Positions 1-8,086 are shown, counted from the stretch's first letter. The stretch: 36,391 nucleotides of DNA from CAZLIC01 sp964559535 (GCA_964559535.1 CAZLIC010000039.1:1-36391); one strand, 5' to 3'. The notes: generated by a model not told the origin, from the sequence alone. Numbers and translations: made by a program.

Positions 1-924
1 GCGCTGCGACCACAGAAGGACCAGCGCCGCGATGACGAATGGCGCGATGGGCCGCACGCCCTTCAGCAGGGGCGACAGTGTCAGCAGACTCTCGATCACC
101 CCCATCGCCAGCCCGCCCACCAGCACCGCCGACAGCGACTGCAACCGCCCAGCCAGTGCCGCGGCGACCGAAGGGATGACCATGAAGGTGATGACCACCG
201 GTTCCAGCCGGATCAGGTTTGCGAACATCAGCCCGGTGAAGCCCGCCAGCAGGCCCGAAATGCCCCAGGCTATCGTCTCCACCCGCAGGATGGGGATGCC
301 CACCAGCGCCGACAGGTCGCGCGAATTGGCCACGGCGCGCATCTGCAGGCCGATCTGCGTGCGCCCCAGGAACAGCCAGATGCCCAGCACGATCCCTATG
401 GCGGCGGCAAAGGCGATCAGTCGCGTGGCGGTCACCCGCAGCCCGAACAGGGTGATGCCCACCTTGTCGGTTGGCAGGTCCAGCGACCGCGGGTCGTCGA
501 TCCACAGGAACGACACAAGGCCCAGCACGATCAGCGCAAAGCCCAACGTCGCCACCGCCTTGACCACGGTTTCCCGCCACGCCAGCAGCGGCGCCACGAA
601 CCGGCCATAGGCCAGCGTCAGCGCCAGCGCCACGGCAACGCAGGCCACCCATGTCAGCGGCGCCCACAGGCCCCACTGCCCCAGCTGCCACGCCACCATG
701 GCGCCCGCGGTCCCTGCAGCACCGCTGGAAAAGTTCAGCACGCCCGACGCCCGGTACAGCACCACCATGCCGATCCCGCCCAATGCATACAGCGAACCGA
801 TGGCAAGGCCCGAGGCCAGGAACATGCCCGTCACCTTGAACGGCTTGTCCCCCGCCAGCCACAGCCATGCCCCGCCCATCAGCGCGGCAAAGACCAGCCA
901 GTTGAGGACCGAGGTGCGCGACAT
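1..924 (-). CDS. Branched-chain amino-acid-type ABC transporter permease (LivH family), 3' end outside the window
   Basis: Reading leftward from ATG at 924, an uninterrupted frame of 308 codons reaches base 1 without a stop. The protein is very hydrophobic. It has an N-terminal membrane segment, then a LivH-like core whose visible features include the segments ASGLAIGSLYALGGIGMVVL, VLNFSSGAAGTAGA, TLGFALIVLGLVSFLW, and IGLQMRAVANSRDLSALVGI followed by a Gly-rich LLAGFTG turn, all typical of the permease of HAAT transporters. At over 308 residues it already exceeds a simple LivH (about 290), so it may be an N-terminally extended LivH or a LivH-LivM fusion. It lies downstream of a binding-protein gene on the same strand, separated by a strong hairpin. 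The partner ATPases are not in the window. By context the substrate may be an aromatic compound or acid rather than an amino acid; this is inference. Confidence 0.85.
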   Translation of the reverse strand, partial: MSRTSVLNWLVFAALMGGAWLWLAGDKPFKVTGMFLASGLAIGSLYALGGIGMVVLYRASGVLNFSSGAAGTAGAMVAWQLGQWGLWAPLTWVACVAVALALTLAYGRFVAPLLAWRETVVKAVATLGFALIVLGLVSFLWIDDPRSLDLPTDKVGITLFGLRVTATRLIAFAAAIGIVLGIWLFLGRTQIGLQMRAVANSRDLSALVGIPILRVETIAWGISGLLAGFTGLMFANLIRLEPVVITFMVIPSVAAALAGRLQSLSAVLVGGLAMGVIESLLTLSPLLKGVRPIAPFVIAALVLLWSQR

Positions 925-947
925 GCGGGTGTCCAGTGTGAAGGAAA

Positions 948-971
948 CCCCGGCCAGCGGGCTGGCCGGGG
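948..971 (-). terminator. Strong hairpin between the binding-protein and permease genes
   Basis: A perfect inverted repeat has 11-bp arms (CCCCGGCCAGC at 948-958 and its complement at 961-971) around a 2-nt centre. It sits 19 bp after the binding-protein stop codon and 23 bp before the permease start. On the minus strand it is followed by TTTCCTT, so it could act as a partial terminator or an mRNA-stabilising stem. Either would let the binding protein be made in excess over the permease, a common arrangement in ABC operons. Confidence 0.7.
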
Positions 972-990
972 CGTTTTCGTGGGGATGGGG

Positions 991-2235
991 TCAGTTCAGG
1001 CCAAGCTTCTTCTCTTCTTCCTTGATCCGGTCGAAGTAGGTGCTTTCGTACTCGTAGCAGTCGCGCACCAGGTCGAACCCGCCCGCCACGACCTTGACCA
1101 TCCGGCCCGCGCGGTTCGGCATGTGGAAACCGGCATCGCCCACATAGTAGGGGCCGCACATCAGGTCGGACTCGTAGCCGACGATGCCGCGGATGGCGGC
1201 GGTGACCGCTGCGCGGTCATCCAGCTGGGCCGGGTCCATCCCCAGCATCGCCTGGGTGAAGAACCGTGCCGACAGATAGCCCGCCTGACCGAAGGTGTCG
1301 CGCGGGTCGTCAGCCTTGCCGAAGGCGTCCATCACCGCCAGCCAGTTCTGCGCGTCGGGCCCGCCCATCGTCACCGGCGCAAGCTCGGCATTGACATAAA
1401 TCTTGCCGTGCCAGTACTCGCCCACGGCATCGGGCACCGACAGGTCATACAGCGGCGTCGGCGCGATCCAGACATAGCCGTCGCGCAGGTCCTGTTCCTG
1501 CGCCGCCTTCAGCACGGCCAGCGCCAGCCCGGCAGGCAGGTTCATCAGGATGGTGTCGGCGCCACTGGCCACCGCTTCCAGCAGGGCCGAGTTCACGTCG
1601 GGCGCGCCGGGATTCAGCAGCGCCATTGACCCCGTGCCGCCCTTCGACGTCATGTAGTCGATCACCGCCTGGCACGACCAGATGCCGTTGTTGGGGATGT
1701 TCAGGCCGATGCAGGCCACGTTCTTGGACCCCAGTTCCTCTTGCGCGTACTGCGCAGCGCCCAGGTTCGAGGGCAGCGGGCCCTGGTTGGTGGACACGAG
1801 GTTCGGCGTTTCGAAGCATTCGGAAATGGCGCAGGCGCTGGCCATGGCCATGATGCCCTGATCGACATAGGTCTGCGCGTTCACCGCCATTTCGATGAAC
1901 GACCCGTTGCCCACCATCGCCACGGCCTTGGCATCGTTCACCAGCTTTGCCGCCGCTGCCGCCGCGGACTCGGGGTTCCACTGGTCATCCTCGACGCGAT
2001 AGTCGATGGGGCGGCCGTTGATGCCGCCGTTGGCGTTGACGCAGGCGAAGTAGGCCGCCGCGGCATCGGTGGCCGACGACCAGTCGCCCGGGGCGCCGTT
2101 GGAATAGATGCCGCCCACCACGATGGGCGCGCCAGTGGCCGCCTGCCCGGTATTGGCGCCGCAGGTGGGCGCGGCGAAGGCCGCCCCGCCCGATACCGCC
2201 AGCACGATGGCTGCGACCAGTGCCTGAAGTTTCAT
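991..2235 (-). CDS. ABC transporter substrate-binding protein, LivK/HAAT family
   Basis: The 414-residue protein begins with a Sec signal peptide (MKLQ, then a hydrophobic Ala/Val/Leu stretch, cleavage likely after AFA near residue 22). It continues with the type I periplasmic binding fold: PIVVGGIYSNGAPGDWSS, NANGGINGRPIDYRVEDDQW, AVAMVGNGSF. The GGINGRPI motif is typical of LivK-type receptors. Its start codon overlaps the stop of the upstream GMC gene (ATGA at 2232-2235), and the ribosome-binding sequence AGGGAGGAAA lies inside that gene's tail, so translation is probably coupled. It should deliver a substrate to the LivH-type permease encoded downstream. The ligand is unknown. Association with an alcohol dehydrogenase and a phenol-degradation operon suggests an aromatic or alcohol ligand, which is inference. 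Confidence 0.88.
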   Translation of the reverse strand: MKLQALVAAIVLAVSGGAAFAAPTCGANTGQAATGAPIVVGGIYSNGAPGDWSSATDAAAAYFACVNANGGINGRPIDYRVEDDQWNPESAAAAAAKLVNDAKAVAMVGNGSFIEMAVNAQTYVDQGIMAMASACAISECFETPNLVSTNQGPLPSNLGAAQYAQEELGSKNVACIGLNIPNNGIWSCQAVIDYMTSKGGTGSMALLNPGAPDVNSALLEAVASGADTILMNLPAGLALAVLKAAQEQDLRDGYVWIAPTPLYDLSVPDAVGEYWHGKIYVNAELAPVTMGGPDAQNWLAVMDAFGKADDPRDTFGQAGYLSARFFTQAMLGMDPAQLDDRAAVTAAIRGIVGYESDLMCGPYYVGDAGFHMPNRAGRMVKVVAGGFDLVRDCYEYESTYFDRIKEEEKKLGLN

Positions 2236-3872
2236 GTCGTTTCCTCCCTTTGATGGTGATGGTGTCCCGGGTGTGCCCCGGTGTCGCCGTGCCCTGCCTT
2301 GCGGTCCTGCACGATCATGTCGGCAGCCTTTTCGGCAATCATGATGGCGGGGGCGTTAGTGTTGCCGCTGACGATGGCGGGCATGATGCTGGCATCCACC
2401 ACGCGCAGGCCCTGCAGGCCATGCACGCGCAGGCGCGGGTCGGTCACGGCCATGGGTCCGGTGCCCATCGCGCAGGTGCCCACCGGGTGATACACGGTGC
2501 GGGCATTGGCGCGGATGAAGGCGCGCAGGCCGTCGTCATCCTCGACCCCGTCACCGGGAATGATCTCGGTCAGGCCGTGCCGCGCCATGGGCGGCTGGCG
2601 CAGGATGGCGCGGGCCATCCGCACGCCGCGCAGCAGGCGGGCCATGTCGGTGTCTGCGCGCAACAGGCCAAGGTCGATCACCGGCGGGCCGTCGGGGGCG
2701 GCCCGGGTGACGCTGCCGCGGCTGTCGGGGCGCAGGACGCAAGTGTGGACCGATACGCCATGGCCGTATTCCAGCATGCGCCCGCGGTGGCTTTTGCGGC
2801 CCGGAATGATGTGGAACTGGATGTCGGGACGCGGTTCCGATGGCGATGACCGCGCGAACCCTCCGGCCTCGACCATGTTGGACGACAGCATGCCGCGGTT
2901 GCCGGTGATCCAGGCCAGTCCGTGCATGGCCAGCCGCGGCAGGGCAGGCACCGAGATGCCGTAGGGCACGCGCGACCGGCTGGTGCAGATCACCATCACA
3001 TCCACATGGTCGTGCAGGTTCTGGCCCACCCCCGGCAGGTGGTGCACCGCGCCGCCCGGCCCTATGCCCGACCGCAACAGGATGTCGGGCGACCCGATGG
3101 CGCCCGCACACAGGATCACCTCGCCCTTCGCGGCGATGCGCTCGTCTTGCCCCTCGCGGCGCAAGGTCACGCCGGTGGCCCGGCCGCCCGCCATGTCAAC
3201 GCGGGTCACCTCGCCCCCCGTGACCACATGCAGGTTCGCCCGCCCCCCGATAGGCGACAGGAAGGCGCGCGCGGTGGAATGCCGCCGCCCATCCTTCTGC
3301 GTGACCTGATAGATGCCCATGCCTTCCGGCTCGGCCACGTTGAAATCGGCGCAGGGGCGAAGTTGCAGCTGGCCCGCCGCCTCGATGAAGTCACGGTCCA
3401 CCGGGTTCGCGTCGCGCAGGTCGGCCACCGACAACTCGCCGTCCAACCCATGCACCGCGCGGTCGATGCCGGGGCGGCGGTTGGCCTCGGACCGGCGGAA
3501 GTAGGGCAGCACGTCGTCATAGCCCCAGCCGGTGCAGCCCATTGCCGCCCAGCCGTCATAGTCGGCCCGGTGCCCGCGGACATAGATCATGCCGTTGATC
3601 GCCGACGATCCACCCAGCACCCGGCCGCGCGGGATGCTGACGGTGCGGCCCCCCAGCCCTTCCTGCGGGGCCGAGGTGAACAGCCAGTTCAGCCGAGCAT
3701 CCTTCGACAGCTTCATCACGCCCAGCGGCACGGTGATGAAGGGCGAGGTGTCGCGCGGCCCGGCCTCGATCAGGCAGACGGTGACGGCAGGATCGACCGA
3801 CAGCCGGTTGGCCAGCACGGCCCCCGACGACCCCGCCCCCACGATCACATAGTCGAACGCCGCCCCGTCCAT
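2232..3872 (-). CDS. GMC-family FAD-dependent alcohol dehydrogenase (choline-dehydrogenase-like)
   Basis: The 546-residue flavoprotein has an N-terminal FAD-binding motif (DYVIVGAGSSGAVLANRL, about residues 7-24), the GMC signature GRVLGGSSAINGMIYVRG, a second GMC signature around GAIGSPDILLRSGIGP, and the C-terminal active-site segment HPVGTCAMG (His462) followed by SGNTNAPA, which carries the partner Asn. It should oxidise a primary alcohol, passing electrons to O2 or a respiratory carrier. The start at 3872 is preceded by GGAGG. The C-terminus ends in an unusual His-rich tail (four consecutive His) overlapping the next gene's ribosome-binding site. In this locus it could oxidise a hydroxybenzyl-type alcohol; members of the family accept very diverse alcohols, so the substrate is open. 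Confidence 0.88.
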   Translation of the reverse strand: MDGAAFDYVIVGAGSSGAVLANRLSVDPAVTVCLIEAGPRDTSPFITVPLGVMKLSKDARLNWLFTSAPQEGLGGRTVSIPRGRVLGGSSAINGMIYVRGHRADYDGWAAMGCTGWGYDDVLPYFRRSEANRRPGIDRAVHGLDGELSVADLRDANPVDRDFIEAAGQLQLRPCADFNVAEPEGMGIYQVTQKDGRRHSTARAFLSPIGGRANLHVVTGGEVTRVDMAGGRATGVTLRREGQDERIAAKGEVILCAGAIGSPDILLRSGIGPGGAVHHLPGVGQNLHDHVDVMVICTSRSRVPYGISVPALPRLAMHGLAWITGNRGMLSSNMVEAGGFARSSPSEPRPDIQFHIIPGRKSHRGRMLEYGHGVSVHTCVLRPDSRGSVTRAAPDGPPVIDLGLLRADTDMARLLRGVRMARAILRQPPMARHGLTEIIPGDGVEDDDGLRAFIRANARTVYHPVGTCAMGTGPMAVTDPRLRVHGLQGLRVVDASIMPAIVSGNTNAPAIMIAEKAADMIVQDRKAGHGDTGAHPGHHHHQREETT

Positions 3873-4010
3873 TCATCCTCCACCTGGAAGGCCGGGACGC
3901 GCGATCCATCCCCACCAAGGCGGGGTCCGGCACCAGCCGGGGTCGCACGATCCGTCAGAACCTCCCTGCCCCCTGTGACGGGGGTCTGTGCGAATCACGT
4001 TATCAGGGGG

Positions 4011-4028
4011 GCTTTGGTTTTTCTTTGG
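4011..4028 (-). promoter_or_regulatory. Candidate activator site: CCAAAG direct repeat, facing the GMC-livK-livH operon
   Basis: On the minus strand the sequence reads CCAAAGAAAAACCAAAGC: two CCAAAG half-sites whose starts are 11 bp apart. A near-identical element lies at 5699-5716 before the P450 operon, on the strand of that operon. Downstream on the minus strand, 6 nt after the second half-site, lies GATAAC (4004 to 3999), a plausible -10 hexamer. Direct repeats with 11-bp pitch just upstream of a -10 are the known mode of SARP/OmpR-like activators, and such a regulator is encoded next door. Confidence 0.55.
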
Positions 4029-4074
4029 ACCTTTCCGCCCCGCCGGGTATCTGTGCGGGTGGGAGGACTGCGGG

Positions 4075-5511
4075 ATGGACGGGGTCAAGGCGCAACAGGC
4101 CGTGAGTGCCGCGCTGATCGGCGATCCGGGCGATGGCGGATGGCTGGAGGCCGCGCTGGCCGGGCTGTTCGACCTGACCACCGCGGTGGTGGTGGCGGGC
4201 GGTGCACTGCGGGCTGGGGGCGATCTGCCGCCGTTGGGGTTCGATCAGGCGGCGCTGGCGGCCACGCCCATGGACCCCGAACAGGTTTTCGCCCGCCTGC
4301 GCCAGCACCTGACGGAACGCGGGCCTGTCAGTGGTCTGGTGGTGGACATGGGCTGGGTGCTGGGCACGCCGCAGGGGGTGACGGGGATCGAGGCCTGGGG
4401 CGGTGTGGCCGACCGGCTGGCGCAGGGGTTCGGGGTGCCGGTCATCTCGGTCTATGACCATGACCTTGCCATCGAGGAACAGCTGCAGGCCGCCATGCGC
4501 GCGCACCGGCAGTTCGTGGCCCCCTCGGGCCTGTACGAAAACCCCTACTGGATTCCCGCGGGGCTGCTGGAAACCGCGCCGCTGGACGAACAGCTGTCGT
4601 TCATGCTGGGCCGCGTGGTGCCCGACTATGCCGGGTTGCAGGCTCGCCGCCAGCCCGGCCAGATGTTCGCCCGCGGCACCACGCCGTCCTGGCTGGCCCC
4701 GCCGCGTGCCGCGCTGGGCACCCCCCCGGTGGCCGCCCGCTGGCACGTCCATTGCCTGGGGCCGCTGCGGGTGTTCATCGGCAACCGTGCGGTGGACTGG
4801 CACCTGCCGGGCGGGTCGTCGAAGAAGACGCGCACGCTGTTCGCCTACCTTCTGCAAAGCGGCGAGAAGGGCGCCCATGCCGACCAGATCGGCGAGGTTC
4901 TGTGGCCCGAGGATGGCACCGAGGACCAGAAGCGCGCGCGCCTGCACCACACCGTTGCCATGCTGCGCAAGGCGCTGGGGGGGACGGGGGCGGTGCTGCG
5001 GTCGGGCGAGTACTACCGGCTGAACGCGCCTCCGGGCAGCTGGATCGACATCGACACCTTCGAGCAGTTGTGCCGCCGTGGCCTGTCGCTGTTTCGCCGG
5101 GCCGAGCATGACGCGGCGATGCGGGTCTATGCGGCGGCGGTGCAGCTCTATGGCGGCGACCTGTTCGAGGACCTGCCGATGGACTATGTGCGGTCGGACA
5201 CCGATGACTGGTGCATGCCCCGCCGCATCTGGCTGCGCGAAATGGCGGTGAAGCTGTTGTACGACTTCGCCCGGGTCTGCCACAAGTCCGGCCGCATCCG
5301 CGAGGCGCTGGAGCATTGCCAGCGGGCGCTGGCCATTGATCCGGCCAGCGAAGGCGCCAATGCCGAGGCGATGAAGATCTTCGTGGCGCAGGGCCGGATG
5401 GACGCGATGCACCGGCAGTACCGCCAGTACCGCGCCGCGCTGGAGGCCATCGGCGCGGGCGAGGGCGTGGAGATCCGGTCGCTGTACCGGGAACTGTCGC
5501 GGCCGGCCTAA
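4075..5511 (+). CDS. Transcriptional regulator: DcmR/MEDS-like sensor + OmpR-type wHTH + BTAD domain
   Basis: The 478-residue start at ATG 4075 is preceded by GGGAGG at good spacing; an in-frame ATG 29 codons upstream lacks one. Residues about 15-190 resemble the MEDS sensor domain of DcmR-type proteins, notably VYDHDLAIEEQLQAAMRAH and the LYENPYWIPAGLLE segment; this call is moderate. From residue about 223 there is a winged-helix DNA-binding domain (CLGPLRVFIGNRAVDWHLPG, KKTRTLFAYLL, ADQIGEVLWPEDG, LHHTVAMLRKALG). A bacterial transcriptional activation domain of TPR-like helices follows (YGGDLFEDLP, LLYDFARVCHKSGRIREALE). The gene sits between two divergently arranged operons with similar upstream repeats, so it probably activates both in response to the phenolic substrate or an intermediate. 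Direct binding and ligand are inferred. Confidence 0.8.
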   Translation: MDGVKAQQAVSAALIGDPGDGGWLEAALAGLFDLTTAVVVAGGALRAGGDLPPLGFDQAALAATPMDPEQVFARLRQHLTERGPVSGLVVDMGWVLGTPQGVTGIEAWGGVADRLAQGFGVPVISVYDHDLAIEEQLQAAMRAHRQFVAPSGLYENPYWIPAGLLETAPLDEQLSFMLGRVVPDYAGLQARRQPGQMFARGTTPSWLAPPRAALGTPPVAARWHVHCLGPLRVFIGNRAVDWHLPGGSSKKTRTLFAYLLQSGEKGAHADQIGEVLWPEDGTEDQKRARLHHTVAMLRKALGGTGAVLRSGEYYRLNAPPGSWIDIDTFEQLCRRGLSLFRRAEHDAAMRVYAAAVQLYGGDLFEDLPMDYVRSDTDDWCMPRRIWLREMAVKLLYDFARVCHKSGRIREALEHCQRALAIDPASEGANAEAMKIFVAQGRMDAMHRQYRQYRAALEAIGAGEGVEIRSLYRELSRPA

Positions 5512-5585
5512 GGGGGTGAAAGGCGGAGTTTTGCGCCTTCCTTCCTGCAAGGGGGAGGGGAGGCGCCCGGATTGGCAGACGCGCC

Positions 5586-5616
5586 CCGTGGGACAGGGGT
5601 GTCCCACGGTGGGACA
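5586..5616. promoter_or_regulatory. Palindromic operator-like element with a third half-site, upstream of the P450 operon
   Basis: A perfect inverted repeat has 10-bp arms (CCGTGGGACA at 5586-5595, TGTCCCACGG at 5600-5609) around GGGG. It is followed at once by a third copy of the half-site GTGGGACA (5609-5616). It lies 74 bp after the regulator stop and about 170 bp before the P450 start. There is no T-tract, which favours a protein-binding site or an attenuating stem over a simple terminator. Confidence 0.5.
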
Positions 5617-5698
5617 GGTGCATGGAATGAATGTTTTCAATGGGTTGCACGTGCGCGCTAACCATTTCTTCATGTTTGCCCAAGCCTGCGACGATCTG

Positions 5699-5716
5699 CC
5701 AAAGGAAAACCAAAGG
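5699..5716 (+). promoter_or_regulatory. Candidate activator site: CCAAAGG direct repeat upstream of the P450 operon
   Basis: The sequence CCAAAGGAAAACCAAAGG holds two CCAAAGG heptamers with starts 11 bp apart, 67 bp before the P450 start codon. It matches 16 of 17 positions of the minus-strand element at 4011-4028 (CCAAAG, any base, AAAACCAAAG). About 9 nt after it lies TACCCT (5726-5731), a weak -10 candidate. Position and orientation relative to the downstream operon are as expected for an activator of the SARP/OmpR type. Confidence 0.6.
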
Positions 5717-5783
5717 CATTGGCCTTACCCTGATTCCCGAGGCGCGCCCGCTGTGGCACCGTCTTTGCGTGGGAGGACGCGAC

Positions 5784-7028
5784 ATGAAGGATTTCACCGG
5801 CGCCCCGCCGTCCGAGGGGTTTGATCCGTTCAACCTGAATGCCCCGCACGCACGCTGGAAGGCGTTCCGCGAGGAACAGCCGATCTTCTTGCACGCCGAG
5901 ACCGGATACTGGGTTGTCAGCCGCTATGACGACATCAAGGCGATCTTCGACGACTGGAAGACCTTCGGTTCCGAAAACGCGCAAAAGCCCATGCGCCCGA
6001 TGTGCGAGGCCGCCCGCAAGGTGCTGACCGACGGCGGTTTCACCGCCTATTCCGGCCTGACCGCCCGCGTGCCCCCCGACCACACCCGCATCCGCAAGGT
6101 GGCGCAAAGCTGCTTTGGCCCGCGGCGGTTCAAGTCGATCGAGCCGCAGATCGAATCCATCGTGGCGCGCCACCTGGACCTGCTGGAGGCCGAAGGGCGC
6201 TGCGCCATGCCGGTCAATTTCTGGGAGGTGGTGGCCTACCCGGTGCCTGCTTATGTGCTGTTCACGCTGATGGGCATTCCCGACGAGGACGTGCCGCGCA
6301 TCAAACAGTACGGCGCCAGCCGGTTGAAGATGACATGGACCGATCTGACCGACGAAGAACAGATTCCCGTGGCGCATGACATGGTGGCCTACTGGCGCTA
6401 CATCCACGACCTGCTGGCGATGCGCCGTGCCAGCCCGGGCGACGATTTTCCCAGTGACCTGCTGCGCCTGCAGGCCGAGGGCGCCGAGATCAGCGACGAC
6501 GAGATTGCGGGCGTGCTGTATTCCACCCTGTTCGCCGGGCACGAGACGACGTCCACCTTCATGGGCAACTATGTGCTGGCCATGATGGACAACCGCAACG
6601 CCTGGGACGCGATCCGTGCCGATCCGGCGCTGATTCCCAATGCGATGGAAGAAATGCTGCGCTTCATGCCCAGCGTGGTGGGCTGGCGGCGCAAGGCGCG
6701 CACGGCATGCACCGTAGGTGGGGTGGACCTGCCCGCGGGGGCGGAAATCCTGATGCTGACGGGCAGCGCCAACCGCGACGAAGGCCACTTCCCGCAAGGC
6801 GAAAAGCTGGACATCACGCGCGAGAATGCCCGCACGCACCTGAGTTTCGGCTATGGCATCCACTACTGCCTTGGCTTCCAGCTGGCCAAGATGGAAGGTG
6901 CAATTCTGCTGCGGCAACTGTCGCAGCGCCTGCCCTCGCTGCGGCTCGCGCCCGGGTTCAGCGCCGAATATGCGCGCAACATCACCTTCCGTGTGCCGAA
7001 ATCCGTGATGGTGGAGTGGGACCTGTGA
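5784..7028 (+). CDS. Cytochrome P450, probable aryl-phosphate alkyl hydroxylase (CreJ-like)
   Basis: This 414-residue soluble bacterial class I P450 has the I-helix oxygen-activation motif AGHETT (251-256), the K-helix ExxR (Glu290-Arg293) and the haem-binding loop SFGYGIHYCLG with the proximal Cys362. The start at 5784 is preceded by GGGAGG. It has no membrane anchor or fused reductase and needs a ferredoxin; one is encoded at the end of the same operon. The next two genes form a split phenol phosphotransferase. In the Corynebacterium glutamicum cre pathway the P450 CreJ oxidises the methyl group of 4-cresyl phosphate, and the same role is inferred here. The substrate is not visible from motifs, and a different phenol substituent is possible. 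Confidence 0.9.
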   Translation: MKDFTGAPPSEGFDPFNLNAPHARWKAFREEQPIFLHAETGYWVVSRYDDIKAIFDDWKTFGSENAQKPMRPMCEAARKVLTDGGFTAYSGLTARVPPDHTRIRKVAQSCFGPRRFKSIEPQIESIVARHLDLLEAEGRCAMPVNFWEVVAYPVPAYVLFTLMGIPDEDVPRIKQYGASRLKMTWTDLTDEEQIPVAHDMVAYWRYIHDLLAMRRASPGDDFPSDLLRLQAEGAEISDDEIAGVLYSTLFAGHETTSTFMGNYVLAMMDNRNAWDAIRADPALIPNAMEEMLRFMPSVVGWRRKARTACTVGGVDLPAGAEILMLTGSANRDEGHFPQGEKLDITRENARTHLSFGYGIHYCLGFQLAKMEGAILLRQLSQRLPSLRLAPGFSAEYARNITFRVPKSVMVEWDL

Positions 7029-8086
7029 GCCTGTATACGCTTGATTTCAAGGACATCGGCACCGCCGACCATGCCCGCGTCGGCGGCAAGTGCGCATCGC
7101 TGGGTCAGATGACGCAGGCCGGGGTCGCCGTGCCGCCGGGGTTTGCGGTGACGACCGACGCCTATCTGGCGATGCTGGACCATCACGGGCTGAAGGCCGA
7201 GATGGACCGTGCGCTGGCGGGGGTGGACCCGTTCGACCTCGACCAGGTGGACCGCGCCGCGCAGGCGATCCGCATCCGCATCCGCAGCCACCGTATGCCC
7301 GAGGCGGTGGAGACGGCGATCCGCAGCGCCTATGCGGCGATGGGGGATGACATGCCGGTCGCCGTGCGATCCTCGGCCACGGCCGAGGACCTGCCGGATG
7401 CCAGCTTTGCCGGGCAGCAGGACACCTACCTGTGGGTGCGCGGCGCCGATCAGGTGGTGGAAAAGGTGCGCGACTGCTGGACGTCGCTGTATACCACCCG
7501 CGCTGTCGCCTACCGCGAAAAGAACCGCATCGCCCATGCCGAGGTGCTGATGAGCGTGGGCGTGCAGAAGATGGTGAACGCGCGGGCGGCGGGGGTGGCC
7601 ATGTCCATCGACCCGGTGAACGGCGACCGTACCAAGATCGTCATTGATGCGTCGTGGGGTCTGGGCGAGATGGTGGTGTCGGGCGTGGTGACGCCCGACA
7701 ACTTCACCGTCGAAAAGGTGCTGGAAGAGATCGTGGCGCGGAAGATCAGCGACAAGCATGTCGAGCTTGTGGGCGATGCCGAGGCCGGAATGGCGGTGGA
7801 GCGCGAGGTGCCCGACGACCGCCGCCATGCGCAGTGCCTGACCGACGCGCAGGTGTTGGCCGTGGCGCGGCTGGCCAAGCGGCTGGAACGGCAGAACAAA
7901 TGCCCGCAGGACGTGGAATGGGCGATTGATGCCGACCTGCCCGAGGGGGAAAACCTGCTGGCGCTGCAGTCGCGGCCCGAGACGATCTGGAGCCAGAAGA
8001 AGAAGGACGCGCCGAAGGTCAGCTATGCCACCGGCATGGCGGGCATCGTGGGCACGCTGAACGCCGCCCTGCCGGTGCGGCGATAA
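7025..8086 (+). CDS. Phenol phosphotransferase, ATP-binding (PPDK_N) subunit; phenylphosphate synthase/CreHI type
   Basis: The 353-residue protein corresponds to the N-terminal ATP-grasp half of PEP synthase: VGGKCASLGQMTQAGVAVPP (19-38), the nucleotide-binding segment VRSSATAEDLPDASFAGQQ (114-132), SIDPVNGD, and the terminal NLLALQSRPETIW. It lacks the phosphohistidine and PEP/pyruvate domains. Its length matches the roughly 40-kDa subunit of Thauera phenylphosphate synthase. The GTG start overlaps the P450 stop (GTGA at 7025-7028). The missing phosphohistidine domain is in the next gene, so the two should form one enzyme that phosphorylates a phenolic hydroxyl using ATP. An isolated rifampin-phosphotransferase-like role is less likely given the neighbours. 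Confidence 0.85.
   Translation: MSLYTLDFKDIGTADHARVGGKCASLGQMTQAGVAVPPGFAVTTDAYLAMLDHHGLKAEMDRALAGVDPFDLDQVDRAAQAIRIRIRSHRMPEAVETAIRSAYAAMGDDMPVAVRSSATAEDLPDASFAGQQDTYLWVRGADQVVEKVRDCWTSLYTTRAVAYREKNRIAHAEVLMSVGVQKMVNARAAGVAMSIDPVNGDRTKIVIDASWGLGEMVVSGVVTPDNFTVEKVLEEIVARKISDKHVELVGDAEAGMAVEREVPDDRRHAQCLTDAQVLAVARLAKRLERQNKCPQDVEWAIDADLPEGENLLALQSRPETIWSQKKKDAPKVSYATGMAGIVGTLNAALPVRR

Noticed and set aside
2922..4457. A 511-codon plus-strand frame opposite the GMC gene and overlapping the regulator
   Set aside because: Both overlapped genes show clear conserved motifs and ribosome-binding sites. The frame has none.
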